64,000 bases of DNA from assembly GCA_030248195.1 (NCBI GenBank), contig JASAND010015826.1, forward strand, positions 1 through 64,000, read 5' to 3'. The translations under genes were made by a program, and so were the position numbers. The DNA is from Trissonchulus latispiculum (taxonomy: Eukaryota > Nematoda > Enoplea > Enoplida > Ironidae). Of this stretch, positions 10,403-21,425 are shown piece after piece. Under the pieces are notes generated by a model. The model made no database searches. It was not told where the DNA came from and saw only the letters and a program-made list of their open reading frames with translations. How positions within the stretch are numbered: the first letter of the stretch is position 1; the number at the start of each line of letters is the position of its first letter.

Positions 10403-12655
10403 GAAACAAATACAAATTTGAATCAGTACATTGAGAAAATTGAGTTTTCTGAGTTGAAAAACAGTTCAATTCTTCCCCAAGGTCTAAATAGTGATGTTTG
10501 TTGATAATATTGTGTGCAGTACTTATAAAGGTGCGCAGAGGATTTAATATCGAACAGGGCGAAAGGGATGATCTAAGATACAGCAACAGCAAGGTCAGAG
10601 ATAGTTATGCCCGATGGTTTGTTGGAAAGCTGCCAAGAAAGTACTAATTTTATAATTAAGCCTATTTGTCAATAATCCAGACTATATAAAGCACTATTTC
10701 TCTTGTTAATTTCATTTCATTTGTACTGTGCTTATGTTTGATGTTATTGGGACTGATTCGCTCCAATGGCGTCACCCATTTGGAGCAATCCTGGTGGGAA
10801 TAAGTAGATCTGGTAATATTTTAACACAGTGTTCGTTTTGGAAATTTTGTAAATATTAATGTATAAAATAAACGTAAAATCTTTTTTAGTAATGAGCACG
10901 TAACTACCTAGGTAATGTGTTTTATGAACAACAGAGTTTATACTGAAGAGTTTGGAAAACCGGAATAAGCTAACAGGATGCTCGAAACCCGTTGAAAGAA
11001 TAATTTGGATGTGTGGTCGCAGACATCCTAACTTAGAATCTCGTATACTGCAATTACTGGGCAGTAATAACCCAATATGTAATATGTAATAACCCAATTT
11101 TGAGTACATTGTTTACAACAGATGTCCATCACAAAAACGTAGCAATATTTTTAGTTTGCCATAATCTGTTTTCAAGTGGTAGTCACTTTACGGAACAGCT
11201 GCTCGCAGCGCTGATTTTATTGTCTGTTTTAATCAGCCGAGAGATCAAAATGTCTAAGAACGCTTTCATCGCAATTATATGGAAAACCAAATCTTTTGCC
11301 ATCTGTTTATGAAAACAGTGTATCTGAGAAATCGTTCGGTTATTTTGTCTGTAACCTTAAACAGAGTTGTCGAAAACATGTTAGAGTAAGTTCTAACATT
11401 TTCATGAAAATGGTCCGTACACGATAGCATTCCATCCAAAATAACTTTAGCATTGTACTTGTGTTTGCAGACGTATGAACTTACTGCTTATTAATTTTGA
11501 AGGATTCGATGAGTTGGGGACGGCTTAGAAACTGATACTGCGTTATTGGGGCAGCCCAATAACCTATTTTACAGTACATTTTAGGTAGATTTAAGGTAGG
11601 ATCCCAACCCCCCACCCCCCACCCCCAAGACGGGAGAAAATTTTTGAAAACTTTTGTAGTTAGGAAAATTTTTCGTGCGTTTTTCCACAATCTTTGTGCC
11701 GAATTTTCTCGATACTGAGAAACCTTGACACGAAGGGAAAGCAGCAGAAGCTGATCTTGGAGCATTATTTGCAACTTTTTGCAAAACTGCCAAATTTTGG
11801 TAATTTTTTGTACCCCTCCAAGGGCAAATTTCGTCAAATTTTTGCAATTTCTTGCCTAAATAAAATTTGTGGGTACTTCCCAAGCGTTGAATAATTTTTG
11901 GGGACCCGTAATTACTAGAATTTTGGAATTTTAGGCACTTTTTGAGCAAAATTTTGACCCCCCTCCAAACCTCCCCCCCCCGGTAAAATTTCATCGAATT
12001 TTGGCAAATTTTTTTCTGAATAATCTTTCTGGGAACCCCTCAAGCGTTGTATATTTTTTTGGGGGCCCATAATAGCCAAAATTTCGAAGTTTCGAAAATT
12101 TTAGGATAAAATTTCGAAACCCCCAATCGACCCAAAAATCGATTTTTGAACGATTTTTAGGCCGAATTGCTTAAAATAACGACCGTCCTAGGCGCAAAAC
12201 GTCGTTCTAGGAGGATTTTCGACTGAATTAAGTGTCAGAAACGTGATTTTGACTTGATTTTGTACCCCCCACCCCCCCCCTCCAAATTACCAATGTTTGG
12301 ACATATTGTTGAAAATTTCTCAATTATCAACGCAAATGTCCTCCATTCAGTGGAAAACAGCTAACATCCATAAGCTGGGCTGGAGCTCTTCACCGTGTGA
12401 CACTGCCAAAATTGACTACATCACAGTTGGGATTTTACTCTCAATTTTTTACCTTGGCTGCTTTGGATAAAACCAAGGCACAATTTTAAGTGATATCTGT
12501 TCCGTCGATGTTAAATTCATCGGAGACGCTTACAATATTCCGGAGCTTCCAATCAAGAGTTCGATCAGTTGTGGCTATCAATTTCATCGCCTGAATTCGT
12601 CTATTTGTGCCTTTTCTACTGTACTCAATGCGGCTGATTATATTTGGTCTCTCAA
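10403..12655. other. Interior of the Polinton region plus low-complexity C-rich repeat
   Basis: No capsid, protease or ATPase gene could be recognised between integrase and the small ORFs. From 11580 to 12300 the DNA has C8-C9 tracts and AAAATTTCG/TCGATTTTT words. Related sequence in the opposite orientation occurs at 46740-47480 (shared TCGATTGGG and GCGATTTTTA-type words), so this is a dispersed noncoding repeat that probably inserted into the Polinton. Open frames on both strands here have no family resemblance. Confidence 0.45.
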
Positions 12656-13027
12656 ATGAGTAAACAGCTTTGTCAAAACTACAATTATTTGAGGCTACTC
12701 GGCGATCCAAATGTTTCAAAAAAGATTCGGTCACATATGCTAAGAATTGCACCTGCTAGCGTAATTAAAGCAATCGCGGAAGCATTTATGAATGTTATTG
12801 CTAATGGAACAAAACTGAATTCCATTCAAGAAAAAATTTTGCGAAAGAAGAAAAGAAAAATTAAAAAATTAATGTTGCGCAAAACTTCTGTTAAATCTAA
12901 GCGTAAACTAATTCAGAAAGGAGCCGGCTCACTTTTGCCCATAGTTTTGCCAATTGCTTTGAATTTATTTGACGAACTTGTTCGAAATGAGTCAGAAAAT
13001 ATATGTAGTACATGTGGAAATAATTGA
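12656..13027 (+). CDS. Small basic Polinton/adintovirus-type virion protein (pX-like)
   Basis: This 123-residue protein starts MSKQLCQNYNYLRLL. It contains the arrangement typical of a small protein found in Polintons and related adintoviruses: an N-terminal SKKIRSHMLRIAPASVIKAI helix pair, an NSIQEKILRKKKRKIKKL basic helix, then KSKRKLIQKGAGSLLPIV with a hydrophobic C-terminal helix. The family is compared with adenovirus core protein X and is presumed to act in genome packaging. ATG 12656 was chosen because upstream in-frame sequence lacks similarity. It overlaps the next ORF by about 40 bases in another frame, as in related elements. It appears intact, unlike the integrase. Confidence 0.7.
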   Translation: MSKQLCQNYNYLRLLGDPNVSKKIRSHMLRIAPASVIKAIAEAFMNVIANGTKLNSIQEKILRKKKRKIKKLMLRKTSVKSKRKLIQKGAGSLLPIVLPIALNLFDELVRNESENICSTCGNN

Positions 13028-13406
13028 TGGTATAAAGAGGCAGCAAGACCTCAATACTAATGCTACAAAACATGAACTTTTTGCAACCGACTATAAAATG
13101 GAAGAGACTTTGCAAAACCCGAGACCTGTACCAGAAGACGTCAAGCATCAAGAGTTTGTAAATTTGCTACACAAGTTTCAAAGTCTTCAAGAGCAACCAC
13201 AAGAGTCACATTCAAGAGCTCCGAATGATAGCTTTGCTGTCATTACCGGTTCACCTGTTCGACAGCAAGAACGCGTAAAACAGATCGTAGAAATTTTGGA
13301 ACATGACAAGCAAAAATTTTGGGATGCTATCCAATCCTATCCTATCCTTCTCATGCATGCGCCAATGCGATCCAATGTAATTTGTTTTTTTAAATATGGG
13401 GCCTAA
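12987..13406 (+). CDS. Second small Polinton ORF, overlapping the pX-like gene
   Basis: Starting MSQKIYVVHVEIIDGI, this 139-residue, Gln/Glu-rich frame follows the pX-like gene with a short overlap. In Polinton/adintovirus elements the pX-like ORF is commonly followed by an ORF starting with a similar hydrophobic strand (M..K..LV.....) and a helical Gln-rich body, of unknown role. The C-terminal part (after about QKFWDAI) may run past the true homologous end, because family members usually continue differently. Identity rests on position and N-terminal pattern. Confidence 0.5.
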   Translation: MSQKIYVVHVEIIDGIKRQQDLNTNATKHELFATDYKMEETLQNPRPVPEDVKHQEFVNLLHKFQSLQEQPQESHSRAPNDSFAVITGSPVRQQERVKQIVEILEHDKQKFWDAIQSYPILLMHAPMRSNVICFFKYGA

Positions 13407-13419
13407 AGGAGAAAAATAT

Positions 13420-13740
13420 TCCCTCAAGTGGTCGGAAAGTTTTAGATCTAAGGTAGGTAGGTAGGTAGGTAGGTATAGTTACTTCCCGCCCGCTAGCCGG
13501 TGAGCTTTCGCGAGGCCCCACAAAGGAGACATTTACAGTAAACTGTAAATGTAGGAAGCTTAACTCGGAGAGCCACCCCCCGTACATTTTAGTTTGTACA
13601 GGTAAGCTGAGCGGTACCATGACAGTGCTGAACAGGAGTCTAAATTCCGTCAACGATTCAGACCGCATGGCAGACCTCCTTTAACGTTCGGTCCCCTATG
13701 TGGTCGCTGTTCACCGGATAGCGGGTCGGCTTATGATAGG
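13420..13740 (-). mobile_element. Retroposon 3' end with (ACCT)n tail
   Basis: On the minus strand a GC-richer segment than its surroundings (contains GGGGCCTCGCGAAAGC and CCGGCTAGCGGGCGGG) ends in about seven ACCT units at 13478-13452. A palindromic TTTACAGTAAACTGTAAA lies inside. A body followed by a tetranucleotide tail is typical of a CR1/L2-like LINE or SINE end. A weak relative with a CTACCTACCTACTACC run occurs near 43795-43850. It sits between the Polinton small ORFs and polymerase, so it is a later insertion. Confidence 0.5.
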
Positions 13741-14159
13741 AATATGTTTGTTTTACCATCCTTTATGAAGATTCCAATGATCCCCAAAGTCCACAGATTT
13801 GAGAAAAATCCATGGCTGGCTCCTTCAGTTATCTTTTTCTTTGTCTTACCCTTCCTAAAATCCTCCCTAAGCAAGAGGTCGCCACGCTACCCAAAACCAT
13901 TAAAACAATTATACCCGTTGTCTTTAGTATACAATATACATATATCGATGACAGTTTACTGCTCCTGTCTGTAGCGACCTATTGCTTAGTAAGGCTAATC
14001 AGTGCAACGGCTTCGGTACGGCCTTCCTACCTGGGAGTGAAACTACCTTGGGGGAGGAAAGACCCTATTGTATTTACGAACATATTATTTGTAAGCCTTT
14101 GGAGGTTGAAGTGTTCATTTCAAGAAGAAAATTATTTTGAGCCTGTCCCATAAAAGCAG

Positions 14160-16668
14160 CAATGGCATCGCAGTCACGGGCTTAGATCTAATTGCAGATC
14201 ACCGCAATATTTTCCGCTTTTAACGGATTAAAGAAGGCTTTTTTCATTAAAACTCCTGGAAAGGTATTTGGCGCCTATGCTTGATGTAAAAACAAAATTC
14301 GACACTTCTGGGTTTGTTCTACATAAGCCATGCTACTCACATTCCCACATTACAACAACAGCATACTTATCAGACAACAAAGCAATTCTGCGATCGAACT
14401 GTAACCTAGCTATAGAATTGATTTCTTTTGTTACAGGATTAATGTCATCTGGTTTTGGTTTTTGACGGTAGCTGCAAAAATGAGAGTGGACAACGCAGCC
14501 AGCATATTCGAAACATATATCTTTACCAGTAGTGGTCGACCACACTCTTCTGTGAAAACCATCAACAAAAATTGTTTCCGCCACGGAGTTTTCACTTTCT
14601 TTATTGGAAATGCGCTGCTCCCCGAAATTCAAAGCATGTTTTATGTAAATCCCACGGCTAAATGCTTCATATGAAAGATACTGAAGAGCACCACTGGCTT
14701 TATTACACAGAAGAGGCTTAAAGTTGTCAGACTTTCTGCGAACAACATATAGGCCGGTAAAATGGCGCTCCTGTGCAACTGATAAATGCAAAGCTTTTGC
14801 ACCCCACAACTGTATATTTTTTAATAATTTAGAATTTTTGATGCTTACGTGCAGCGGCAAGCCAGACTTGAATTACCTGTTGAAAATGATCTAATTACCG
14901 CCTGTCGAAGTTTTCCCGTCTAAATTTACAAAGTAATTATAAGAACTTTCGGAAAGCTGAAGCATGAACGGAAGAGAAAGTGCGGGTAGGCTAACATAGG
15001 ATCTCAGCAAATCCATTTTTAATTTTAAAAACTCATTATAATGAGCTTGAAATGCATGTAAAGTCGGTACCAAATCTTGACACAAATAGTACTAGAGCAA
15101 ATCCCAAAGCGAATTCATCTTATTTTCTTTCCAAATTTCTTGCAAGGACTCGTAAATTTCTTTTCCAGTTGCTGGAACTTCTTTTAAATCCAGAATTTCT
15201 AAACTTTGACCCGGTGAAAACCCCTGGTTTTGCAATTTTTGATACCCTGAATACTCAGTTTCTAACATATTGCCTCCAGCAATTTCACTATAAAAATCCT
15301 TGTAACATGGAAACTCTGACTCTTCAAGCCTTTTCGGTGTCGCTAAGTTATATGGAAAATATGACTTCTGTAGGCCGTGTTTTGATCCGAAGGCCTTTAT
15401 ATAATTTCGAAGATTTGACTTCTGGCTTCCCAAGTAAGAAAGAATATCCCAGAAAAACCATGGATGGCGTAAAAACAGCTTTTCTTTTTTATTATATTCA
15501 ATATAGGCTGGCTTTGTCTAAAGAGTTCGGGAAATAATTTTGATTTCAATAGCTCAATATCGCAGCGACCAGAATTAAAACCCAGTATAGGAAATTTGTT
15601 GACTTGTTGGTCAAGTTCCTTTCGCAAATTTTGCACCATTCTGAAATTATTTGTTTTGCGCTCGGATTCATACTGATCACCCAAGTTAGATAATTGCGAA
15701 TAAATTGGAGCTAACTTTTGCATTGTAATTTCGCTACTGACTTGACTCAATCGAGCGCATTCGCTTACAAAGTCTGAAATACAGTTTTCTGTTCGTATAT
15801 GCTGGTCTTACTACCGTTGACCAAATTTGAAGCAATGACAATTGCTCATACTTCATGTTTCTGTGAATAAACTTAGGAGCTGCAGTTTTTGTAGTCGGCT
15901 TCAAAAGGTAACTTTCACAGTCGAAGATAGCAAAATGTGCTAATAACAATTCCAACATTTCCTTGTAATCAAATTGTATACCAAAGTGGAACAATTTTTG
16001 CAATACATGTTGCTTTGTCGTAAATATTCCTTTTGCGTATTAGGTAGTTTGTTTCCGGCAAACGTGACACAATCTCAAGCTATGAAATTCGCTTAAACAC
16101 AGCACATTGCACATATTTAAGAAATGCGTTAAGGTTCGGAATAAAAGAAAAATGGGTCTGCCATAGCAACAAGTTAATTTTGGGCCAAATCTTGTTACAC
16201 TGAGTGTTATCTACTTTCGCAGACATTCCTTTTTCAGTCCCATATTGTCACATCCATTCACAAATATTCAACGCCTAAGGCAAACTTCAATTAGGGGAAG
16301 ACTAGCCAGAGTTATGTAATCAGCTGAAATATCTGTGGTTACACAATCTGGCGGAAGGGATTCCAAAAAATTGTTGAAAGTTTTCCTTAGTTTTTCAGAC
16401 GATCTTTTACAAAAGTGAATGGAAGTGTTCTTTTTCAAGGCAAGAGCCATGCACTGCCAAAGCATTGCTGGCTACTGCGTTTCGGTGAGATTACAACTTT
16501 CCTGCCTCTCTTGCTTCTATTGCAAGCAGGAACCAAACTTTGCCCCCGTTGAATCGGAAAGTTCATAGGGTAGACGACAACAGTTGCATTGGTTGCGCGT
16601 TCAAAGACCCACTCGACGGAGTCAGCTTTTTCTGTCACAGAATGTTCATTCAAATCAGTTGCTACCAA
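14160..16668 (-). pseudogene. Polinton/Maverick family-B DNA polymerase, copy 1, frameshifted
   Basis: Successive minus-strand frames match the protein-primed polymerase of Polintons in the right order. An N-terminal block has VVVYPMNFPIQRG. Then come a cysteine/His-poor viral-type region and the exonuclease start (HFAIFDCESYLL). Next are PILGFNSGRCDIELLK, the QKSNLRNYIKAFG region, YKDFYSEIAGGN, CQDLVPTLHAFQ, a GLYVVRRKSDNFKP stretch, GIYIKHALNFGEQRI, VDGFHRR, and VVVMWECE. Weak similarity continues to about 14160. The palm motifs with DTDSL are absent, so the C-terminal half is missing or replaced. At least five frame changes and stops break it. Orientation toward the integrase fits a Polinton with terminal genes facing inward. 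The Asp of the exonuclease strand (FDCES) is kept. Confidence 0.85.
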
Positions 16669-17312
16669 TTCTGGTTCTAGTTCACTAATTGACTATAAGC
16701 TACTAATCACTCTTGGACTACTGAATAACCAGATGGATAGCAATAGCGATATCGGTTTGTTTTCATGCTCCGAAGTACATATCCTAGTTGAACGTTTGCT
16801 TTAAAAACAGTTTTGCATTCATCATAAACACTGTTTAGTAGTTTAGTAGTAGTAGAATGGTTCCTGGGGCAAAGTTATTTACAGGGAAATTGACGATTTT
16901 CTTTCTACCAGATTCAACCTGAAATTTTGATATTTCTGGGTGGTAATCTTGCAACAGTTCCTCCAAATCAGGATTGTCACCAACATCTGCTTGTCCTTTC
17001 TCTATGGTTTTCTCTACCACTGAAATCAAATGAAACGAGATAAAGCATGAATTAAAAGACCTACTCTTGGAGCCGGTTTCCATGAGGGACAGGAGCCACC
17101 CGGTCCCCCCTTTATTTATCTATCTCAGTTGTGATTGAATATCGATTGATCATTTAAACCTTACATAATCTTAATCTGAAGAAGCAGCCCTGTAAAATTT
17201 TGTTATCCTCCATTTCACACAGGAGTAAAGAAGGAGAGTTTACGGGTATTTCATACAACCTTTTAACCTGTTCATCTTACTCAATTGCATTAAACCAACA
17301 AAACTTGTCCAA
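16669..17312 (-). other. Possible extension of the polymerase N-terminus, then spacer
   Basis: A minus-strand frame at 16835-17083 (for example HPEISKFQVESGRKKIV) precedes the polymerase and may be its N-terminal extension, but no motif confirms it. From 17084 to 17312 nothing was recognised. A terminal inverted repeat was not found. Confidence 0.25.
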
Positions 17313-17522
17313 TTAGTTAGCAATTTCAAAAGGAACACTAAATAGCGCTTTTTTCTTTACAACCCTTTCTTTACGGGTTACCCAGATGTAGGGACCTGCT
17401 TCTTTATAAGCTATGAATGTATTCGCTTGGCAGTGTTCGTAATAAGAACGGTTCAGTGTCTTGCTACCTGTAACTCTTACAGTATAGGTCCCGTGATCAA
17501 GACTCGCGGCAGAAGTAAACAT
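17313..17522 (-). CDS. Unassigned minus-strand frame, possibly Ig-like end
   Basis: A 69-codon frame begins FTSAASLDHGTYTVRVTGS; the D-G-Y/x-V pattern recalls the last strand of an immunoglobulin or similar beta-sandwich domain. It continues with charged residues to a stop. There are no solid splice sites and no neighbouring exon in the same style. Kept as a weak candidate only. Confidence 0.2.
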   Translation of the reverse strand: MFTSAASLDHGTYTVRVTGSKTLNRSYYEHCQANTFIAYKEAGPYIWVTRKERVVKKKALFSVPFEIAN

Positions 17523-17539
17523 TTTGTATTAAACTCTGA

Positions 17540-19634
17540 TCCATGAGAACATAATATACACCATTGCCGTTACCGTTACAAAGCTATCAAAACCATAGCT
17601 TCGTTTATCATTTTACAGTTTAACTAAACCAAATACAATAATTCCGAACTAACCAAATAGACTGAACATAAGTTGTCAACTGATGAAACTGCTTATCTGA
17701 AAATTAATAACAGACAAAATATTAAAATGAATTATACAGATCAAATTAAAGCACAATTGCTAACAGAACACATGCAACTGTAGCGATCACTGGAATTAAG
17801 TCCTTCACTTACTCTGCCGCCCAATAATTCGGGACATAAATTTCTGACCCTGACCCTGAAAATATTCATTAGCACCTGGACCCTGATCATCTCAACCAAA
17901 AGCTGACTCCTCATACTCTAGCTCAACATCATCCAAAAGCTGTTGCTGATCATGTGTCAGTGGCTCACCTTGAGCCCCACCCTATCCTGCTTTGTCCTCA
18001 TCATTCACTTACGTCCCGTCTCCTGATCCTGCTCACCCGGCTTCACCTTCACATCACCCAATATATCTGGTACCTCATTCTCCTGCCACCTCGTTCCCAT
18101 CCTGTCCCACAACTTCATGCTCTGGCCCACCCGGTCCTGACCTCTCCTCTCTTTGCTGATCCAATTCTACTTCGTGTTCGCTAAAAATTGAAATTGTTTA
18201 GCTAAAGTTTTACTTAGTTTATTGACAAATTTGCAACTAAATATTTATATATGTATTTATGAAAGAAATCGAGAATTCGGAATTTCATAGGAAGTATTCT
18301 GATAAACGGGGCAGTATATTCATCCGTAATAATGAAACTGCTCCCTCCCGTACACATCTGGCAAGTCAAGTTCATAAAAATTGTCGGCAGGTAAATCATA
18401 CTCTGCTGCCACGTGTATCGGATTTTCGAAATTTATTCATCCTGCGTCTCTTAGTTTAGTTTTATGGCTTGTGTAGCTGAAGAAATGACGGATTATTTTA
18501 TTTCAGCAAAAATGACAACTCTTGGTTGCCTACAAACGAAAATCGGTAATATCTCACTACACAGAAAAGCTAGAAAAAAGTTGCTTCAGAAAGCAAAGAT
18601 GTAAAGCTCAATGGAATGGGCAGGTTGAACACTGACTGCAGAACGAACAGGAGAAAGGTCACTTCGTTATTACCTTGCATTTCTCACCCCACAAATTATA
18701 CATTTTTTATGTTGGGTATTAGTTTTAGGTTTGACCTAAAAACGGTATAATCATCAACTGCTTCCATGAATTCAGATTCATTGTTCATTGAACTTAAATT
18801 TTCATTTTTCAGGTAAATTTTGGTGGGGATCTAAATACAAATGTGAAATCAGGTTTTCACGGCTGATTTGATCAGTATAAGCGTGGACAGAAGTATTCAT
18901 TAAGTTTGTCCCAATGTTGAAACCAGGCCAACTGTTTCCGAAATAAATATAAGTTTGAACCGATTTTTAGTTTAGTTTAAATTTAATTTCAATTCAACTT
19001 CAAACGTGACATTTACTTTTTAAGCTGAATTCCAGTTGAGGATTCCTACTGTTTGTAGTTTGTTAAATTGCTGAAGTCCTGATATGAAGGATGTAAAAAT
19101 GAATGTAGAAGAAATGCAAATGTCATTAAGAAATGAACTCTCCTTTGCGTTGCGCAGTCAGTGTTCAACCTGTAAAATTTGGTGCTCCTTAAAAACAAAT
19201 TTAGGGTAAAAGGAGCCATCAAGTCAGTTTCACCCCGCAAAAGTTTAGGATAAACAGTTAAAACAGTTAAAAACTATAGCACAGCAAAAGTCTAATAAAG
19301 GTTCTGCAAACTACACAAAGTTTACAAACCCAAACAGGAAAGACAAAAATAAAATGCTTACGTAAAAAGAAGATAAGAAGATGAAGAGTTAAATAAGATA
19401 TCATTAACACCTCTGAGCAATTTTAGGTCGAATCGGAAGCGAGTTTTTGGCAGCCTAGGGCTCAAAAATGTTTTAAACTATTTTCCGAGAACTAAAGTCA
19501 GGTTCACTGTGTTCATTAGAAAGAGAAAATGTTAAGCCTCATTTCAATATAAAAATGGCTTCTTAACTCCAAGGAATGAATGAGTAATGAGTAATAACGG
19601 TTCAAAGTTGATGTCTCCAAAAGGAATCACCACC
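17540..19634. repeat. Dispersed repeat, long copy (matches 21960-22960)
   Basis: Blocks at 17540-18020 and 19170-19634 are clearly similar to 21965-22410 and 22655-22960. On the minus strand the first block contains a damaged coding-like piece (LTHDQQQLLDDVELEYEESAFG) present in both copies, with stops in each. The last ~130 bases, up to CACCACCTTAA, are also shared with 29296-29423, the end of a TTAA-flanked element. The unit is therefore probably a large TTAA-type transposon copy that has lost its left end. Confidence 0.6.
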
Positions 19635-19638
19635 TTAA
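19635..19638. repeat. TTAA target at a transposon end
   Basis: The sequence AAGGAATCACCACC abuts this TTAA; the same terminal sequence abuts TTAA at 29420 and, inverted, at 27010 and 51100. Polymerase relic sequence (copy 3) begins directly to the right, consistent with insertion of the element into a Polinton. Confidence 0.55.
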
Positions 19639-20320
19639 GATTCATTAGAACTCGAGTGGTGGGTGAAAAAAGCTTTTTGTGAGCACTCAACCAGCCACAT
19701 TTTTATGACTGCAAAGCTCTTTCACCGGACTATTTTGAGGTCTTTGACAAAACGTCCAACACCCTTCGGATTCGAGACCTACAGCGGCGCTAAAGTTAGC
19801 TTGCTTAAATTTCTTTATGATTTTTTGGATCACATTATACTATATTATGCCGCGCATTATCACATTATACCGCGCACTCATTATCGGCTAATTTTGATAG
19901 ACACAGATTCTTTATGTTTACTCTGGCTGGAGCGAATCTGATTGATTGTGTATAGCCAGACTTAGTGCAAGACCTTTTAAGTCATCGCTGGGAAGTTCTG
20001 GTTGATGATACCTCGAAAACAAGCTGAGTATTTTAAAGTTGAGCCTGGGCACTGGAAAAAGGAGGCCGTGGGAAAAAAGCCATAGCCCTTAGCTCAAAAA
20101 TTTATATCCTAGCGAATGATTTAAAACAATGTCGAAAGCGAAGGGGGTTCAAAAGAAACAATGATCTGACCCTGCAACGCTACAAGAAGTCCTATATGCT
20201 GATAAAGTTTTTGATGCAAAAAACGCTGGTATCAGAAAGGCAGGCCTTGAGCAAACACTTCACACTTAATATCAGCTACAAAAACGGGGTCTTCACGCAA
20301 TTTAATTGAAACGCAAGGTC
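19639..20320 (+). pseudogene. Polinton-type DNA polymerase B, copy 3 (palm and C-terminal part)
   Basis: The plus-strand frame has AKVSLLKFLYDFLDH followed by LILIDTDSLCLLWLERI, where DTDSL is the family-B motif C that holds the catalytic aspartates. Continuing frames keep the Polinton order: a PDLVQDLL helix, PGHWKKEA, KAIALSSKIYILA (the usual ALSSKTYY block) and RGFKRNNDLT. Several stops and frame changes interrupt it. The upstream part of the gene is missing where the TTAA element ends at 19638. It does not overlap in content with copy 1, which lacks the palm. Confidence 0.7.
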
Positions 20321-20540
20321 GCTGCCAATAAAATAGATACGGAGAATTTAGGTTTGTAAATATTTTATCGGGGAATTTATAAACATTTTGTTGGTCGTAC
20401 GCGGTTGCAAACAGTGAACGGAGCAATCTGTCGGCGGCTGCGGAACAAATTTGGCAACAAACATCGTGAATATAAACTTTTGACTCTGCAGCGATCAATA
20501 ACCAATATGTTATGACAATACGTTCGATGCGAGCATCCAT
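20232..20540 (-). other. Unresolved minus-strand open frame overlapping polymerase copy 3 end
   Basis: A 102-codon frame (for example SLFATAYDQQNVYKFPDKIF) lies antisense to the degraded end of the polymerase and the plus strand also has an open frame there (RLQTVNGAICRRLRNKFG). Neither is recognised. It is kept only to note that coding sense is undecided. Confidence 0.15.
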
Positions 20541-20574
20541 TTTGATTGCTTATTGCATGTCTGTATTTGCCCAT

Positions 20575-20577
20575 TAC

Positions 20578-20668
<91 letters not shown>

Positions 20669-20669
20669 T
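20575..20669 (+). repeat. (TTA)n microsatellite, about 31 units
   Basis: Uninterrupted TAT/ATT/TTA triplets. Similar arrays occur at 44103-44211 (interrupted), 50571-50600, 53465-53531 (as ATA) and 55787-55850, where the array is the 3' tail of a LINE. The long Tyr-rich frame across it is an artefact. Confidence 0.95.
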
Positions 20670-21425
20670 TCGCGGACTTGTGACAACTCTTGAAAGTCTA
20701 ATGATCACAGAGTTTTGTGATTGAAAACTGTACTTGTAATGTGAATGCATTAATAAAACCAGTGCAACTTATTAACAAATTTATTTACTTATTTACATAA
20801 CCACAATCATCATTTTTTTCAAAATGATTCTCATCGTCTCTTTTTTCCGGCAGCATCTGTCCGGTGGGCGCGCGTTATCCCTGCTTCGCGTCATTAAACA
20901 GTGCTTTAGTAGGTTGATTGGAAAAATAGGTGACACTGTTTCAGGCGACTCAGCCAGGGCGCTTATTACCCGTTCATAACCAGTTGGAAAATTAGCTCGA
21001 TGCCCGCTAGAAGTAGCCGTGCACAGAATGTCCGTATTTTCTAATCACCACCAACATATGAGTACCACCCAATTGGAACACTGCTCTACTTATGTAGATT
21101 TTCAAATATTAAGCTATATAAATAGTATATAGTTAAGTATAGTTCTGTCTGTCACTATTATAATGAATGATTTTAAGAGGTTTTATTTTAATATTTATGG
21201 ATTTTATTAAAAATATTGATGCTAACGTATATTGTTTCAATCAAATAAAATAACTATTCGTTTGATAATATTGATGTAAATATAGGAAAACTCATTTTTA
21301 AATAACTGCAAGAAAATCCTGACAATGTCGCAGGACAGACTGTCTTTCATTTAATTGAATTTAACTAAAGTATAAAGTAAAAAAAGTTTTACTCTTTTTC
21401 ACCATAAGGATAGTTAAACAAGTTC
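20670..21425. other. AT-rich spacer, nothing recognised
   Basis: No exon, repeat end or RNA gene was recognised. Base composition drops to very AT-rich from about 21120. Confidence 0.4.

Noticed and set aside
11481..11994. Overlapping minus-strand frames with Gly/Trp-rich ends
   Set aside because: Arise from the C-tract repeat also present at 46.7-47.5 kb; no conserved reading.
13744..14153. Plus-strand frames between the retroposon and the polymerase
   Set aside because: They are antisense to the decayed end of polymerase copy 1 and show no family resemblance.
20232..20540. Host secreted-protein exon on the minus strand
   Set aside because: Overlaps the degraded end of polymerase copy 3 and the opposite strand is equally open; coding sense cannot be decided.
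20512..20724. Open frame with a long poly-Tyr run
   Set aside because: Created entirely by the (TTA)n microsatellite; no coding features outside it.
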